Below are positions 25,501 through 40,500 of a stretch of DNA of 64,000 bases, one piece after another. A program made the translations under genes and the position numbers. This DNA is from Caenorhabditis remanei (Eukaryota; Nematoda; Chromadorea; Rhabditida; Rhabditidae). The notes under the pieces were generated by a model, which was not told the DNA's origin, ran no database searches, and was given only the letters and a program-made list of their open reading frames with translations. Numbering within the stretch: the first letter of the stretch is position 1; each line of letters opens with the position of its first letter. Location: assembly GCF_010183535.1 (NCBI RefSeq), contig NC_071333.1, forward strand, positions 12,336,587-12,400,586, read 5' to 3'.

Positions 25501-28500
25501 CTTTTTATCAGGTTAACTCATCAAACATTTTTGCGAGTGAAGACCGACTCACTTTTCAAGAATTTTGACGAAGAATTGTGATGTTTTTACAATTTCTCAT
25601 ATGTTAGAGTGTCTTTTCACATGATTATTGAGTTATCTTCTAACTGAGAGACGAGCTCGGTGTAATCTTGTTTTGTACACAAAAAGCACAAAATTCCAAA
25701 TTCATTTTTTCTTGATTCAGTCGGAATTTTTCATATGATGGTGTCTTTTTTCTCAAAACAAAAAACGGTACGTATAAGCTATTAGATTGTTCATGATACT
25801 CAGTTTAAGTACATTTTTGCTTGAATATTCAGATATAGGTGCGAACAATCATAACAATATTAAATTGCAGTATCGAAAAGCAATTCTTTCAAAATTTCAG
25901 TTTTCATATCAGTAAATCTATTTGAAAATAAAAACACCTTACAAGTTCTACAGTATCACTTATCTCAAGCAGATTTTCTTACCTAATCCTAATGTTTCTT
26001 ACCAGTATTCGTGGTTCTTATCCTCGTTTTTGTTCCGCTTACCAAGTTAGCTGCACTCCAATTGTTCTCTTACTTCATGATGTGTCCTTATTTTGTGGAG
26101 TGGATGAGGGTGTCGAGTTTTGTCAATGTGGAAGGATAGCTGTGCTCTCAGTAAGAAGCGACAAGAATGTTTCTTTTTTTGCCGTCTTGCTCTTCTACCA
26201 CGACGTGATGGTGTGGTGCACTGACTGTGAGCTCGAGCCCTGAGCCTCTTCACGACCGGAGAGGGCCGCTCCCTGGGGAAAATCCGGAAATAAGCGCAAG
26301 CAATGTGTCAATTCTTTTCTTTTATGCCTTACCACAAAAAGTCTTCGGGCTCCTCATCTCCGGTTCGATTCTCACACCACGTCCTAAGTGGCTGCCAAGA
26401 ACCTATTATTCTAGTCCGTATTCTTATCCAGTTATGAGGCAGTTAATAGAACCAAGCGTATCGGCTTCTCGAAGACCTTCAACTTTTGATCCCGAGGCAT
26501 TGGCACATCATAACTCACCTCCACATTGGGCACCAAGTAGTAGTGTACCAGGAGAACAGACAACATCATCAAGTACCGGTCAGAGAACTTCTTTCTCTGG
26601 ACCGTCTCCATTCTCATCTCTATGTCTTTCCGTACTAGCAGCCACTCCACAACCCAGAATGGTATGTTTATATTCCTTAATTCTGCTTTGTGTCTTGTCC
26701 ATCTTTTGCTCTCCAAACTTTACTCTTTTGTTCTTACTCTCCATCCGTTCTATTTTTCATAACATTCGTACATATCAGATCAATGCGAGGATTGCGATGA
26801 CAGTAGACGCTCCAAGTATTCGAACAGAGAATATCAGATATTTTCCAAAAAAGGGAAAAGCTCCCAAAAAACGTGAGTCTTTTTGTTTCATTTCAAATCC
26901 GCTCACTTCTATTCGAAAGACAGTGGCGGGTCACAAAATAAATGAGACTTGAATGGTGATTTTTCACCGGTAAGTGGTTGACATCAATCACAACGAAAGC
27001 CCACAATAAAGTGAATGCAGGGAAACGAGTGAAAAATGGGATTTTCAAAAATAGATTCGTGTTGGAAACAATGAAAACCTGAATAAAAACAACAGTGGAA
27101 ATACTCAGAAAACAACATGAGTTTGTGTTGGAAATGCATTGCTCATTCAACCTTTCATTATTCCAGTCATATATTGGATTCAAAGTGAGAATCCGTGATG
27201 GCATCTTTTTTCTTGTGTATTTCTGTTTTTTTTACTCACTTCCGCTTTTATTTTTACTCTGTGCATATTTTTGTTGTTTTTGACGCGCGAAGCAAGTACG
27301 CACTTGTTATGCAATGGAGGATACAAAGAGATGTTCTTCTGACAACCAATCAAAAATAAAGCAAATAATAGTGCTAGTGGCAGTGAGTTTGAGCTGCGAA
27401 TGTTAACACAGGACTTACCATAATAAATCAGTTGTAATAAATTGTGTAATTATATTTATTAGACAAGAAATTATTTACTTGTACAGTAATTTTGAAATTT
27501 TCTGACCTTCTTTCGGGCATAAGATATTTTCTACAAAAACTTCGTTTCCGCAAAGCAGGCAACCTAGAAAATGTTTATTTCAGAAAAAACGGAACTGTTC
27601 TCTCAATTTTTTTCAAAATCTTATAGTGTGCTCATTTTTGAAAAATTTGAGTTTTGGTACTCTTTCGAACTTTTAGAATATTCAACAAAAACCTAAAAAA
27701 TGTTTCTTGAGGTTTTTCACCTGGAATCTTGCTACCCAATTTTTTTTTGTTTTCTAAAAAAAGCTTACAAGTCAGTATGTAACAAGTCCGTTTATCTTTT
27801 TGATGGAATAATTGGAATGTAATAGCAGGTTCCAAGTGCTGGATTCCCGTACATTTCTACCCGGAAAAAGTACTCGTTCCTTTTGAAACATCAATCTGTG
27901 TGTAGCAGAACCTCTTCAGAAGTCTTTTTGTTCTTTTCCAAGCATTCCGGATTTCTTGAACCCTTTTTTGTGAACTCCTTCATGCAGCCGTGAATTATTG
28001 CTCCTTTCCACCAGTTTATTGTTTTACCACGCGACACAGCTTCTCGAAAGGGCATAAGTCATTATTTTAGTCTGCCAATGCTATCGATCAGCGTTTGTTT
28101 ATTTTACCAAAAGTTTTTGAGTTGAAGTTTTCGAAAGAAAATAGTTTTTTTTTCATGAAATAAAAAAGTTTTCAAAATCGCATTAGCAATAAACTGAAAC
28201 TCTCAACATTTCTTGCTGCCTAATATTTTGTCAAAGTTTATAATATAAATTTCTTCACTAATTCCTTGAGTCCACGAAATCGCCCACAAAGAAAATGAGA
28301 AGCATGCTACTATTCTTTTTGAAAATGGAAATACTTTTTTCAATGAAAAATCAAAAAGAAGTCGTTTAATTCAATTTCGAAGTCTTCAACCAAAATTTTG
28401 TAGAAAGCGAACCCCTTACATCACTTTTTTCCAGACTTTGAAATTGTTTTTTCCGTTTCTTTTTGTGTATCTTTTGTCTTTCTTTTCTTAAGTATTTGAA

Positions 28501-31500
28501 CGATTTGGACGCTCCACATTTCAGTTTCACTCAAAACTCTCGACTTCTCATTTCAGTAACTCAATTTTACAATGAACCACAATAGTTCATCTAATTTCAC
28601 AAAATTTCCGGTGCCTTGACATTCCATGTCCAGTTTCATTTCAAAAGACGGTTTATTTTGAATGTTTCAAATAATGTTTTCCTAGCTTCCCCCATCATTT
28701 TTGAGAACGATGACAGAAAAAAACATAGAGATTTGAGATGCTGAGTTAGAGACATTTGAGATCCTGACATAAGCCAAAAATGGGTCCGATTTCCATTCGA
28801 AATGCGTTTTCTCCGTTTTCTCCACTATGCCACCAGAAATATGTTAGATCTGAAGAAGGAATTCAAATTAGAACATTGAAAAAAAAGCAATTCAAAAACA
28901 ACACCCGCTTCTGTTTCTATTTCCATTTTTCAACACTGAGTGTCTTCTTCAAGATGTTTTTTCTTTCTTGTGCCCTCTCCACCTACAACAGTGAAAATGA
29001 AGAGAAAAAATAATCCAAGGTTTTTTTTTTCTCATTCCTCAACGAGCGGTAAAATTTAACAAGAATTTTAAATCAGTACACATACTTCGCATTATTTTAC
29101 TAGTGTCGGGCAGTGCTTTCACTCGGAGGTGTAGGTGAATTTTTAATTTCAGTGAGAACATTTCCAAGAATATTCTCTGCAATATAAAATGAAAGTAGTT
29201 CGGTCGGTGCTCGTCAAGAAAACAGCAGAAAAAAGTGAAGGCCTCAAAGGTCCATTTTGTTGATTAGAATCCACACGGCGAGGAGTATCAATCGGTTGTA
29301 GTAGTTAACCGCGGATGGGAAGTGCACATTTTGGAAAAGAAATAAAACAGGTGGAACGTAGGTTGGCTTTTGATTAAATTGAATGGCAAAGGGTGATCAT
29401 TTCAAATGAGAACGACACTAGGACTTCGTTGGATTTTGGCTGAGGTCAACATTAGAAGTTTTCTTATTTTTGTTTCTATTTTACTTTGAAACATACTTTG
29501 TCAGGCAGAATTTCAGAGTAATTTCTAGTCAGAACGTATGTTGTCCTATAGATTTTGAAATTGGACCATCTGTTAAGAGATTGTTCTATAATTGTAATAT
29601 CCTACGCAGAGGATTAGCCAACTGCTCATCAAAGGAATATATGCTCTCACAATCTGAATCATCTCTAATTTTTGTCATCGACTTGTTTTTTTCTTTCTAG
29701 AAAAATGGGGTCAACAAAAAGTCATCGAAAAGTCTAGATGTTTCCGTTCTGATCTGCTTGTCAATCTCAAACTCCCTGAGGATCTTCCCTTTTGTTTTTC
29801 ATCTCAAACCGATGATCTTTTCCTGGCTAAGTGTTCCAAAAGCGGTGTACTTTTTCTTTACCCCACCGCCACCTCGCCGCGCGAGAAGAGTGAGAAATGC
29901 GTCGCCGAAAATTCAACAAATTAATTAATTGGACCGAGTGAGAGGCTCCCCGTCGAGTCAGTCAACTGCCCCGAAAAACAGCTTCCTATACATCCGTTCT
30001 TGTCTTTGAGGCAAACGCACCAATTGCTCTCGGGGTGCGAATTGAGCCATTAGCCGATTCGGCTCCACCCCTTAGCGCTAAGAAACGTGTGCTCGCGCGA
30101 GTGTGGCACAGCGCAGGCGGAGAGGCCTCAATAACTCATCTTTAGACACCTTCTGTCCAACAACTCCCGCGCATACGCCTACCATAATAGTATTCATACA
30201 TCCCTAATAACTGTATTATATCACTATACTCTCTTCCGTACTGTTCTGCTAGCTCTTATTCTCGCATTATTTATCTTCGACTAACCTAAAATAATTATGG
30301 AGTCAAATCTCGAAGTTGGGAGTTGTCTACTGGACGAGTGTTCAAGTGCAGGATCACTTCGAAAATTTTCTGCATTATCTGCTGCCTCGAGTCTTCACGC
30401 CCCATCAGAATCCTCAATGAGTCGAAAACGAAGTATCCGAGAAAGAATGGCGGAGATGGCGGACAGTCGAAGGAACCCGAAAAAACCAACACCGCCCAGT
30501 ATATTTGAAGCAGCGCAGTTAATTGGCAAATTTTCAGGCCAACGTATTGATTTATTATCAGGTTAGTCAATTTTCGGTTTATCAAATTTTATTATAACTG
30601 AATTTCCAAAACTTGTAATTTTATCAAAAAATGTGATTGTCCAATGTTCCACTTGTCGTTTGAAGACAGCAAAACGAAAACAGATTGAGTTTATCCGTTG
30701 TTGATTAGCTTCTTAGAAGCCTGAAATTCTGTAACTTTCTTGAGCAGTACTCGTCTTGCCGCTTAATTGCTTGTTTAGAGCATCTAGAATTTCAATCCAC
30801 TGAAAAACAAGCTAAATGTTATTTCTATCTAACCAGTTATTACCAATATGTCACTCATTACCCAAAGTGTTGAGTTTTCAATCTTCCCAGATTTTATGGA
30901 ATTTAAAATTAGATTGTGGGTAAATTCCTTTTAGAAATTCTGTGTTCGTCACCGAGAAACATATGGAAAAGGGGAGAAGACTTTAAAGAAAGCACTTCTG
31001 CGGCTCAATGCTTGCTTCTCATAGCATTCTGATTAAAAATTCGACATACCCACTTATTCTTCTCATTTTTCTGTCGTCACGTCACCTGCTTCCGTAACAG
31101 AACTTTTTTCGAAAAAAAAAACGAAGAGACAAAAAGTCGGGTTAGGCTGTCAAGAAGAAAGTCTGTTTTATTCATCAAATCGGCGATACTCTCCATACTC
31201 TACTTGAGACAATTTTTTCTTCTTCATCTGATGTTGTCCGAGCCGCTCCTGCTTTTTCCGGCATGATAGCGTGATGACTGAACAATTTTTGGAGACAAGA
31301 GAGGTCCTTTATGCGCATCAAGGAAATCTCTGCCGGGGGTTGACTTTGAGGGAAAACGAGGAGGCGAAGAAGCGAATGAGTTAATGAGGCTAAGGAAGGA
31401 CTGAGAGCATAAACCTCTTCTCAAGAGGGAAAAGTGTACTTTCTGTAGAAAAGTGTAGTGAGAACTCGGGAATAGTTTATTGAGAACATTTATCTCTGCA

Positions 31501-34500
31501 AAACATTCAAATCATCATCATCATCATTTCTGCAAACATAGTATTTTTGAAATTCAACGAATGTTTCCAATATCTCCGGAGCCCCCGCAAGGTTGATTCA
31601 ATTGGTTTACATCCTTTTTCCATAACGTACAACATATACATACATGAAATACATCCTTCACACGTTATGTGTTTTTGCAGTCCCCCTCTCCACTTCTCTT
31701 TTTTCCATTTATAGCCGGAATGACACGTTTCCGCACTCTCAGGTAGCAACAACAAATGTTGAGAACTTGTATACCAGCAGTTCAAAACAGAAAAGGGAAA
31801 ACCGAGAGGTATTAACAGAAAATGAGTTCAGAAGGATTTGTATGGAAACCATGAAACACTCGACTTGATTTTTGAAAATAAGGGGAGAGTCGTCTCAGGT
31901 TTCTTCAAATCCTACTCTGTGTCTTTTTCGAAAGTTATTCTTGACAGATACGTGGGAAACACATAAACAATACGACGAAAAGAGAAGTGATGAGGAAGGA
32001 AAGAATAAAAGAGCAATTGATGAAAAGTCAATGAATCGGAAGGAATTAGATGTTTCGAAAAACAAGTGTCTATCTGAGGTATTCTTATGAATAACGGAAA
32101 AAATATTTTTTTTAAAGAAAAAAAGGAAGTGACTAACAAGTTAGACTTCTTAAATGACAATGAAAAAGTGTTATCTAAAATGATAAACAATAAAACATGG
32201 GCATTGTAGAAAGATAAAAATTTATCTTGAACAATTTGATTCTTCAAATCATTTTATCCTGTGCCGGTTCCTGTTCCTTCAAAACTGCCAAAAGTCTCTC
32301 ATATGATCCCTATCACATTTCCCATCCTTCAAAAGTATCGTTGACCTTTTTTCCAAGAAACTACTACTCCAAAGACCGTCGTAATATATGCATGTAAGTC
32401 CTACTATCTAAGTTTCTTTGTCTTCAAAAAAGAAAATTCTCCCAAAACTCTTGCATTCCGATAGACACCATTGAGTCACGCCAGTCAACATGCTCTGCAG
32501 TCTGCACTGTTATATCTGAACCGTTTTCGATGCATTTGTGATCAGAGACGTCATATAACGGTCGGAGAAAAGAGAGCGTCTTCATGGTCTCTCCAACCCA
32601 TGAGTCTGCTCATGGAAATCCATACATTCGAGAGTACATCCCACTATTCCAAGTGTTTATGTGTCATTCGTGAATCCTAGTCCTGTATTCTGTAGTTGAA
32701 TGTCCACACATTCAATCTATGAGCACCGCAATGTCATCGGCTCGCAATTCGGTTGTTTCACTTTCTTCCAACGGTTCTGTCAAAGTTGAAACCCGATTGG
32801 TTAGCAACGAACGGAACTCTAGTATTCAACAAGAAGGCGCCATGCTTCCATCGTCAAGTTCCAAAGACGATGATCTACTATCAACATCATCTGATGAAGT
32901 GGAGAATATGGCCACAAGGACGTTACAACAACTAGAAGAGGTGTGTGTCTATTAGATTTTTTGGTTTCCGGATTATCTTTGTTTCCGCTCTAGAGTACAT
33001 CAATCATCTCTGCCAATAGCGACGATGACTCAGTTAGGAAGGAAAAACAGGACAAGAAGAATCATGTGGAGATGGCCAGAGACACCGACAGGGATGAAAA
33101 AGGTTTATACTTTGACACTTGACTTTTATTAATTCAAGATTTATCTAACGTTTGGATTATTCACTCTGTCTATGAGGAAGTATCAGTCCATATATGTAAA
33201 TGTTTAGTTGGAACGGTGGTATCAATTTTTTTTAATTTGAGTAGTTAAGTATAAACTACTGGGAAAGATGCATGTCGAAAGTATATAAGAGCTTTATATT
33301 TTAGTTTTAAAAACAAAATCATTATCGCTGAACTTTGAAAATTCCCGCTTCATCGAATCTGCTGACGAGAACGAATTTTTAGTTAAAAAAGAACTTCTGA
33401 TTACATGTTGGTCGTCACGCTGTTATTTTTTCATTTTTCCTTTCTCAGCATTGTTACCGCTAAAAATGTTCCATATATTCTTCTATCAAACACTTTCATT
33501 CTTAAAAATTTATAATATTGTAAACACTTCTGAAACCCCTAAAGAAATCTAAAAACGGAACACCGGAAAACAAGGCAAGAGTATTACTGAATTGGTGGTC
33601 CAAGTGAATTCCCATTTTGTTCTTCTTTCACTTAGTTGCGGAAGGAAATCATTTTATTTCTTCAGAACGAAATACTAGTCGTTCTCTATGAAACGTCCGC
33701 AAAGCATCTAATCAGTGGCTTAGCGTTAGGTGAATTAACTAGACTGATCGACTTCAATCCGAGAGCATAAAAAAGTGGCAAGGCGTGAAGGAACTCATGA
33801 ATAGTAATTGAATATTAGTACGATTGTTTACCACTTATCGTGGAACCACAACGATTAAGCGTTCCTTTTTTAATGTCACGCTTTGAAATTACTGTGAAAT
33901 TATTTTTTTTTCTTTTCATTCTTTTTTGTCATGCTAGCCATTGTCAGTGCTCAGAGATTCTCGAGTAACGAGAAATATAATAGACTCATTTAACGGATAA
34001 GCAGTAGCCAAGTAAATGAGAATTTTACTTGTTTGTTTCGTTTTCCTTTTTCTTTTTCAGAACCCCTTTAGTGTCTGAAAAATAGTTTACTCACCTCGTT
34101 CTTCTTTTTTTCATAAGCCTTATGTATTGCCTCTGGAAAAGAAGCTTCTCTTTTCTTGCCCGGTTATTTGTATGTTTTTTTCAACTTAGTCGGTTTTTTT
34201 CCGGGACCCCCGATCTTCCTCCCTTGCCTATCGCCTTTTTTGTGTATGCGAGTGAGTTTGTCGTTCTAAGAAGATAAAAATTGAAAACAGGCTGTGTTTT
34301 AGACGTATCATTCTGAATATCCAGACTGAAAATATTTTTGTTATTATTTCAAGACTGAAGTGTCAAATCTTCAATTTCAGAATGCTGAAATAGATGGCTG
34401 ATCAATTTTTTGGCCCTCCAATTAAGGAAATTTTGACAATTTTTGTGAATTCTGGGGACTGGCTTTCGATCAAGGAGAAAAAACGGGTTTTCATTTTTTT

Positions 34501-37500
34501 TAAATGCTTCAAGCATACTGTAGTTTTATGTTATTTAAACCTGAATTCTGCTAAAAATAGATTTTAACTGAACTTTTTCCGTTCCGAAATACGATTAGAA
34601 TTTTCGACATTTTTCTTGGAACAGTTTTTTGTTATGTTCTCTACTTCTGTTTTTCTCACAAATTGCAACTTTAACTGATCTTCTGTCTGAAAATGCGAAA
34701 TTACATTTTGGAAACGATGTTTTCGTGTTTCTTTCTAGAAAAGTAATTTTCCAGAGTGAAAAAAGTTTATCACTGTGGAAGCCTGCAACAAAAACATAGT
34801 TGGAAGAAGTTAGTCACACTCGGAACTTTTTTATGCGAAAAACAAGATTTAGGAAGAAAAGTATCCTCATTTTTCTTCTTTTTCCAGTTGTTCTGTGTTT
34901 ACTTTTAATGCAGACATCAAACAAACCCAGTTTTTTCCTTTTTCTTCTCTCCTCTGGATATCTTTAATTAAGCTTAAAAGTGCTGACGTCCTCCTTTTTT
35001 CTGCATTTCAGATTCTTTTAGATAAAGTAGCACGCATCAACAAAAAGGTGTAAGAGCACGAGTCTTGACACCCCATTGTTGCTATCTATCCAAATCTAAC
35101 ATATTTGCAACATTGATGGCGTCCAAGAAGACGTTGCGGTGTAGTTTTAATAGACGTCACGCAACGATGGCAAATTTTGAACCGAAATGAAATTTGAAGT
35201 GAAAAAAGGATGAAACCGAGAAAAGAAAATGAGATGAATTCGTCTTTTTCTTATATGTCTCATTTACCAAAACATAATAGTTTTGTCTTTTTGTCACTAT
35301 TTTCTCGCTTTTTTCAAATTTCGAAAACCTTTTCTGGAAGAAAATCTACTCATTGCTCATGCGAACGGCTTAACTGTTAACCCCACAAGTTCCGAGTTTC
35401 TCCCATTTATTTTCGAAACCTCAATCCTTCCGTTTTTGTTCAGTTTTCTTGTCAAGAGACAACAAACAAGTGATAAATCAGTTCATTTTATTCGTTTCAA
35501 TCCAGCCTAGCCTAGTGTACATTTGTTTATAAAAGTCAGATCTCATCTTAGTCTCGATTGAAAATTTGTTTTGTTTTCTTCTCCATTCTTGCTTGTGATT
35601 TAGATTGCGAGACCCACTCAATTCGAGTTTTCATTCAAAATCTTGGAAATCGAATTCAAATTTCGACTATAAATCCAAACTAAACCTCAAATGCTGACAC
35701 TTACATTTCATGCAGCGTTTTTTATGGTTGTTATTAGGTTTTTGAATGAGAATGCATCATTTTTCTTGTCTCATTTTGTGTCACATCCTCAATTTTGTTC
35801 TTCGTTTATTTCTGCTCCTTCTATTTATGCAGCGATCTTTACAAACCGCTCGAACCTTCATACGACTTAATATAGCTCATTTCTTTCCATGTTCATGGAT
35901 TCCCAAACGACAACACTACGACATACCTAAAAAGTTATGTATGACGATCCGGTTGAACGCAAGTTTTCCGTTCCGCCACCACGAGAATTCAAGTTTTCAC
36001 CTTATATTCCACGTATCACTACCGATGTGAAAAAACCACCGCTTGAGCCGCTTGGAGGTAAGAATTCTATCTGGACACCCGGCACTTGAGGCTCAGGAAA
36101 AATAATGTCCTATTGTTTCAAGTTGCCCTTTTTGTCCAATTTGTAAGAATGTGGACCAACTCCCAGAGGTCCCTTAAAATGACTTCCCACCCACTGTGTT
36201 ATTTTCTTTTGTCTTTGACTGACAGCTAACATGTTTTCATAACTATATTCTGTTTTCTATTCAATTTGGACTAACTTTCCTACATATGATTGTGCATTGG
36301 GGCATCGTTAGTAGCCTCGTATTCTCAAAATGTTATACCAAGAGATATTCTTCACACCTATCATTCACATGCGACGCAGAGACGATCAGAAGTCCGACAA
36401 GAAATCTGGTACTGGTTAAACTTTGCAAAAACTTCTCTCAGATTTCAAAAAAAAGAGAAGAAGCGAAAGTGAGAAAAAAGCAAAACTAAATTCAAACAAG
36501 ACGTAAAATCAAAACATGTGTGGATTTCTACTCTATGAGCAGGCAATGGCTGCTATTATATGCTAAGTGTGTTTCTTCATTATATGCTTCCGAATAAGTC
36601 TTCTCAGTACACCTAGTTATGCAAAAAAGTAAGTTTGTTCAAAAATCAGATTTTGAAAAATGAAAATGGATTTTTGAAAAATGAAAAATTCTCCGAATAA
36701 GAACGCTCACTTTTTAAGTGTCAACTTACGTTACTCATCTGGATTATCCCCTTCCCTCGGATGTTTTTGTTTTTCATCTTTCTCCGTTTTCTTGAATGAA
36801 ATAGAATCTACTAATCTTCAATATCACCATGGCACGAACAAGACACTTCGCCTTTTTGAATTCATACGTTTTGTTCATCCTGCGGACGGATACTAACGTA
36901 TTTATGGCGAATGTCTCTTGATCTCATGCCAACACTTTTATATCAAAACTAAATTTTAAGCATCATGTACTGTTTGGCTCCTTTTCAATTTTAAACGCGA
37001 ATTTTGGGTTCGTCTGCTCCCTCACCCACTTTCCAAATATGAAAAGTGTCTGCCAAAACTCAAAAGCTTAAAACTCAAAACAAAAAAAAAACCAAACCTT
37101 TTTGCCGCCTACTAATAATCCATTCTTTTTCTCATAAGTACCCAAACAACGGCAACCGACGAACCCATAAAAAAGTCAGGAAACTCAGCCAAAAAGCCAT
37201 CGCCAACATTACTCACTTTTTCAATTTTTTCTTCCCGTCGTCTGTCACCCGTTGCACTTTTTCAATTCTTCAATCCGCCTTTTGTACGGAAAGAGTGCAA
37301 TGTGGAGATTGGCGAGGTTGCATTAAATCATACCACAATTCTTCATTTTCATTTCACTCGGACCTTCACATAAAATCCTAAGTACCCTCTCAGTTTTTTT
37401 TTTCGTATACCGGGATCTCCGTTGAAAAAAAGATAGAAGAGATATACTTCATCCTCATAACTTTCCGTTCCGATTCCTCAATTTTATTTCATTTTTTGAA

Positions 37501-40500
37501 GAGCACACTTTCTCTATTTCCTTTTGATACAAACTTGGAATACACATTTTTTTTTAACATGACCAGTAGGACCCCATTCAATATGTCATTCATTGTATAA
37601 CTACACTCATAAAAACCCAAAAATTCTCATTTCTGAATTAATTCATTGAAGCGAAGAGAAAGTATGAGATGCTAGGCCGAAGGTCCCTTCCAAAATTTAG
37701 TTTTGATGATATAATTACTTTTCTCCAAGTGCCAGACACAATTTGTATTTTTTGTTTGTTTTTGTTTTCAATAAAACAAGATTCAAATCGGTTTGAAATA
37801 TTGAAAAATATATATTCATACCGGATATTTTCCTATTTTCACTTCTTTTTCACAGAAACGGAAAGGAACATACATCTTTTTTCTTCCTGCAATGATCCAC
37901 TAATCAGAACTGATCACTTATAGAACGTCAGCTGTTTTCTACGTTATGAAAACTAATAATGGATCTTTTGTTGAGTTAGAACAAGTTATTTCAACTTTAA
38001 AACTAGGATTCAAACTTTTTTAAAACATTATATTAGTCCGGACGATGATGTGATATTATATTTGTTGACACTAACCATAGGAACCCTGATAAGATCGGAT
38101 GCAATTTTCTGTTTCCTGGTACAAATTTTCAATGCTATTCTGATTTCTTATTTTTAAGGAGTGTCTTCGTCACTGATCCTTAGTACTTTTTAAGACCTAA
38201 TCTGTCTGCTCATGGTCACAATGTTATTTGATAACAATGATCATTTGCTTCTTTGGATTTCCATAGTTATTCTTTGTCATCCTTTGTTATTTCTTGCTTT
38301 TGAAGAAGCACGTTCTTCAAAAAACAAGGCCTGTAATTTCTCGACAAAAAAAAAAAAACAGAATTAAAGGGACAAAATATAGGTACAACGAAACCTAGGT
38401 GCTGTCATTTGATATCAACGTCGCTTTATGCCCGCTGGCAGCCAAAGCTAAGAAAAACGAGAAAAGAAGAAGCTGTGTTGCCTTCTTCTTTTACAATTCC
38501 ATTCGTCCACTCTTCCTCGCATCCCGAGTTCATATTTCGAACTGAATGAAAACACGCGAAACGGTCGCCACGACAAGTGGTACCGATTCGTCACCGAAGA
38601 CAACGATATTGCCAGCAAAAAAGGACTATTTTCATGTTGAAGGTTTGATGTTAGCGACTGAACAAAAATGTAGAAAATGTGTTTTTTGTTTTATTTTTCA
38701 AATAAACAAATTATTATGAAGATTGAATATAACAGGGATCATTTAAACAAAACTGGGACTGGGGTGGTTTTGGGGGCATTTTGAATTTCTGACAAAGAAA
38801 AATGTATTTATATTTCAGCCAACATTCAAAATGAGTTTGGAGTCTGTGGATGGATTCTCACTATCCTCTCTTATCTTCTCATTTTCTTCACTCTCCCAAT
38901 TTCGGCATGCATGTGTATAAAGGTAATTGAAAAGAAACTGAAAGTGGATAATTGAATGGTTCATATTGTATAATTGCAGGTAGTTCAAGAATATGAGAGA
39001 GCTGTTATCTTCCGTCTTGGTCGTCTCATGCCAGGTGGTGCAAAAGGACCAGGTTGGTTTATAGCTTTAGGGCTAATGGATTTCCTGCAAGAAATTTGAG
39101 CGGATTTCATTTGTCTGGGGGACCGATGTGAAAGGTTTTCGACAAACAAGCCTAAAATTTAAAATTTAAATCGGTATAAGACTTTTGCTTTCAATTTTGA
39201 ATCTGACTATGGTTGACAGCTGGTCATTTTAATTTTGCGTCCTTTTTTGAAGACTAAAAGCAAAAGTTTTATGTACATAGTTGAACACTCTTTCAAAACT
39301 CACTCTTTCAAAATTTAGGTATATTCTTCATTGTTCCATGCATTGACACCTACCGGAAAGTTGATCTCCGCGTCCTTTCATTCGAAGTCCCTCCACAAGA
39401 AATTCTGTCAAAAGATTCTGTAACTGTTGCTGTCGATGCTGTCGTTTACTTCCGTATTTCTAATGCAACTATCTCGGTGAGTACTAAAACTATGTTTTAG
39501 TTGCTCTGTTTTCACTTAAAAAACAACAAATGCTAGTTTTTCTTTTCAGGTCACCAATGTTGAAGACGCTGCTAGATCCACAAAACTTCTTGCTCAGACA
39601 ACTCTTCGTAACATTCTCGGAACTAAAACTCTCGCTGAAATGCTCTCAGACAGAGAAGCCATTTCTCATCAAATGCAGGTATGTTCATTGCACTACCAGA
39701 AATCTGTAGTCATCATATTGTAGTATTTGTATGTTATTCAATAATTATCCTAATTCTTTGCAGACAACTCTGGATGAAGCTACTGAGCCATGGGGTGTAA
39801 AAGTCGAGAGAGTCGAAGTTAAGGATGTCCGTTTGCCAGTACAACTTCAACGTGCTATGGCAGCTGAAGCTGAAGCTGCTCGTGAAGCTAGAGCCAAGGT
39901 AGGAACTTTTCGGCTATTAGCAATTATTACTGAACTACAATTCTCAGGTCATTGTTGCCGAAGGAGAACAAAAAGCGTCCCGTGCACTCAAGGAAGCTGC
40001 CGAAGTCATTGCTGAAAGCCCATCTGCTCTTCAACTCCGTTACTTGCAAACATTGAACAGTATTTCGTAAGTTATAGTTATTCATCCTGTGTTTTCAAAA
40101 CTCCATTTTATATTTTAGTGCCGAGAAAAACTCAACAATCATCTTCCCTTTCCCGATTGACTTGCTGAGCGCTTTCCTCCAACGACCTGCAGCAAAAGTG
40201 TAAGTTGAATGAAAAGTTTTTTTTTGCTTCAAATCACCTTGCTTTTTATTCATTCTCTTCAATTGCAGTGATAACAATTTTGCATCACAACAACAAAAAG
40301 CCGGTGGAATACCGTCTTCATCTTGAACACTTCACGCTTCACACACGTGTGATATTCCAAAGCTTTCCATCATTTCTTCTCTGAATTCATCTCATTTCTC
40401 ACATCTTTTTGAGTGACCTCATCTTTCACAAACCAAAAAAAATCGAATTTTAATATTTTTTCCCCTTAAATAATTTCAACAAGGAACTTAGAGTGTTCCA

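Larger units (their letters stand above)
21877..38545 (+). other. Long mec-2 intronic DNA carrying nested alternative first exons
   Basis: Apart from the exons listed at 26434-26872, 30297-30561, 32719-33102 and 35937-36057, I see no coding exon, RNA gene or transposon in this stretch. The non-coding blocks 21877-26433, 26873-30296, 30562-32718, 33103-35936 and 36058-38545 are AT-rich with many homopolymer T/A runs. They presumably hold the separate promoters of the nested starts. ORFs of 60-110 codons here have no worm codon bias. Confidence 0.6.

Noticed and set aside
26340..26385. Possible tRNA T-arm (GGTTCGATTC)
   Set aside because: The flanking bases do not pair as a T stem and no acceptor or anticodon arm can be folded around it.
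35746..36030. 94-aa ORF across mec-2 exon F
   Set aside because: It is out of frame with the clearly coding [10 protein letters not shown] frame and lacks codon bias.
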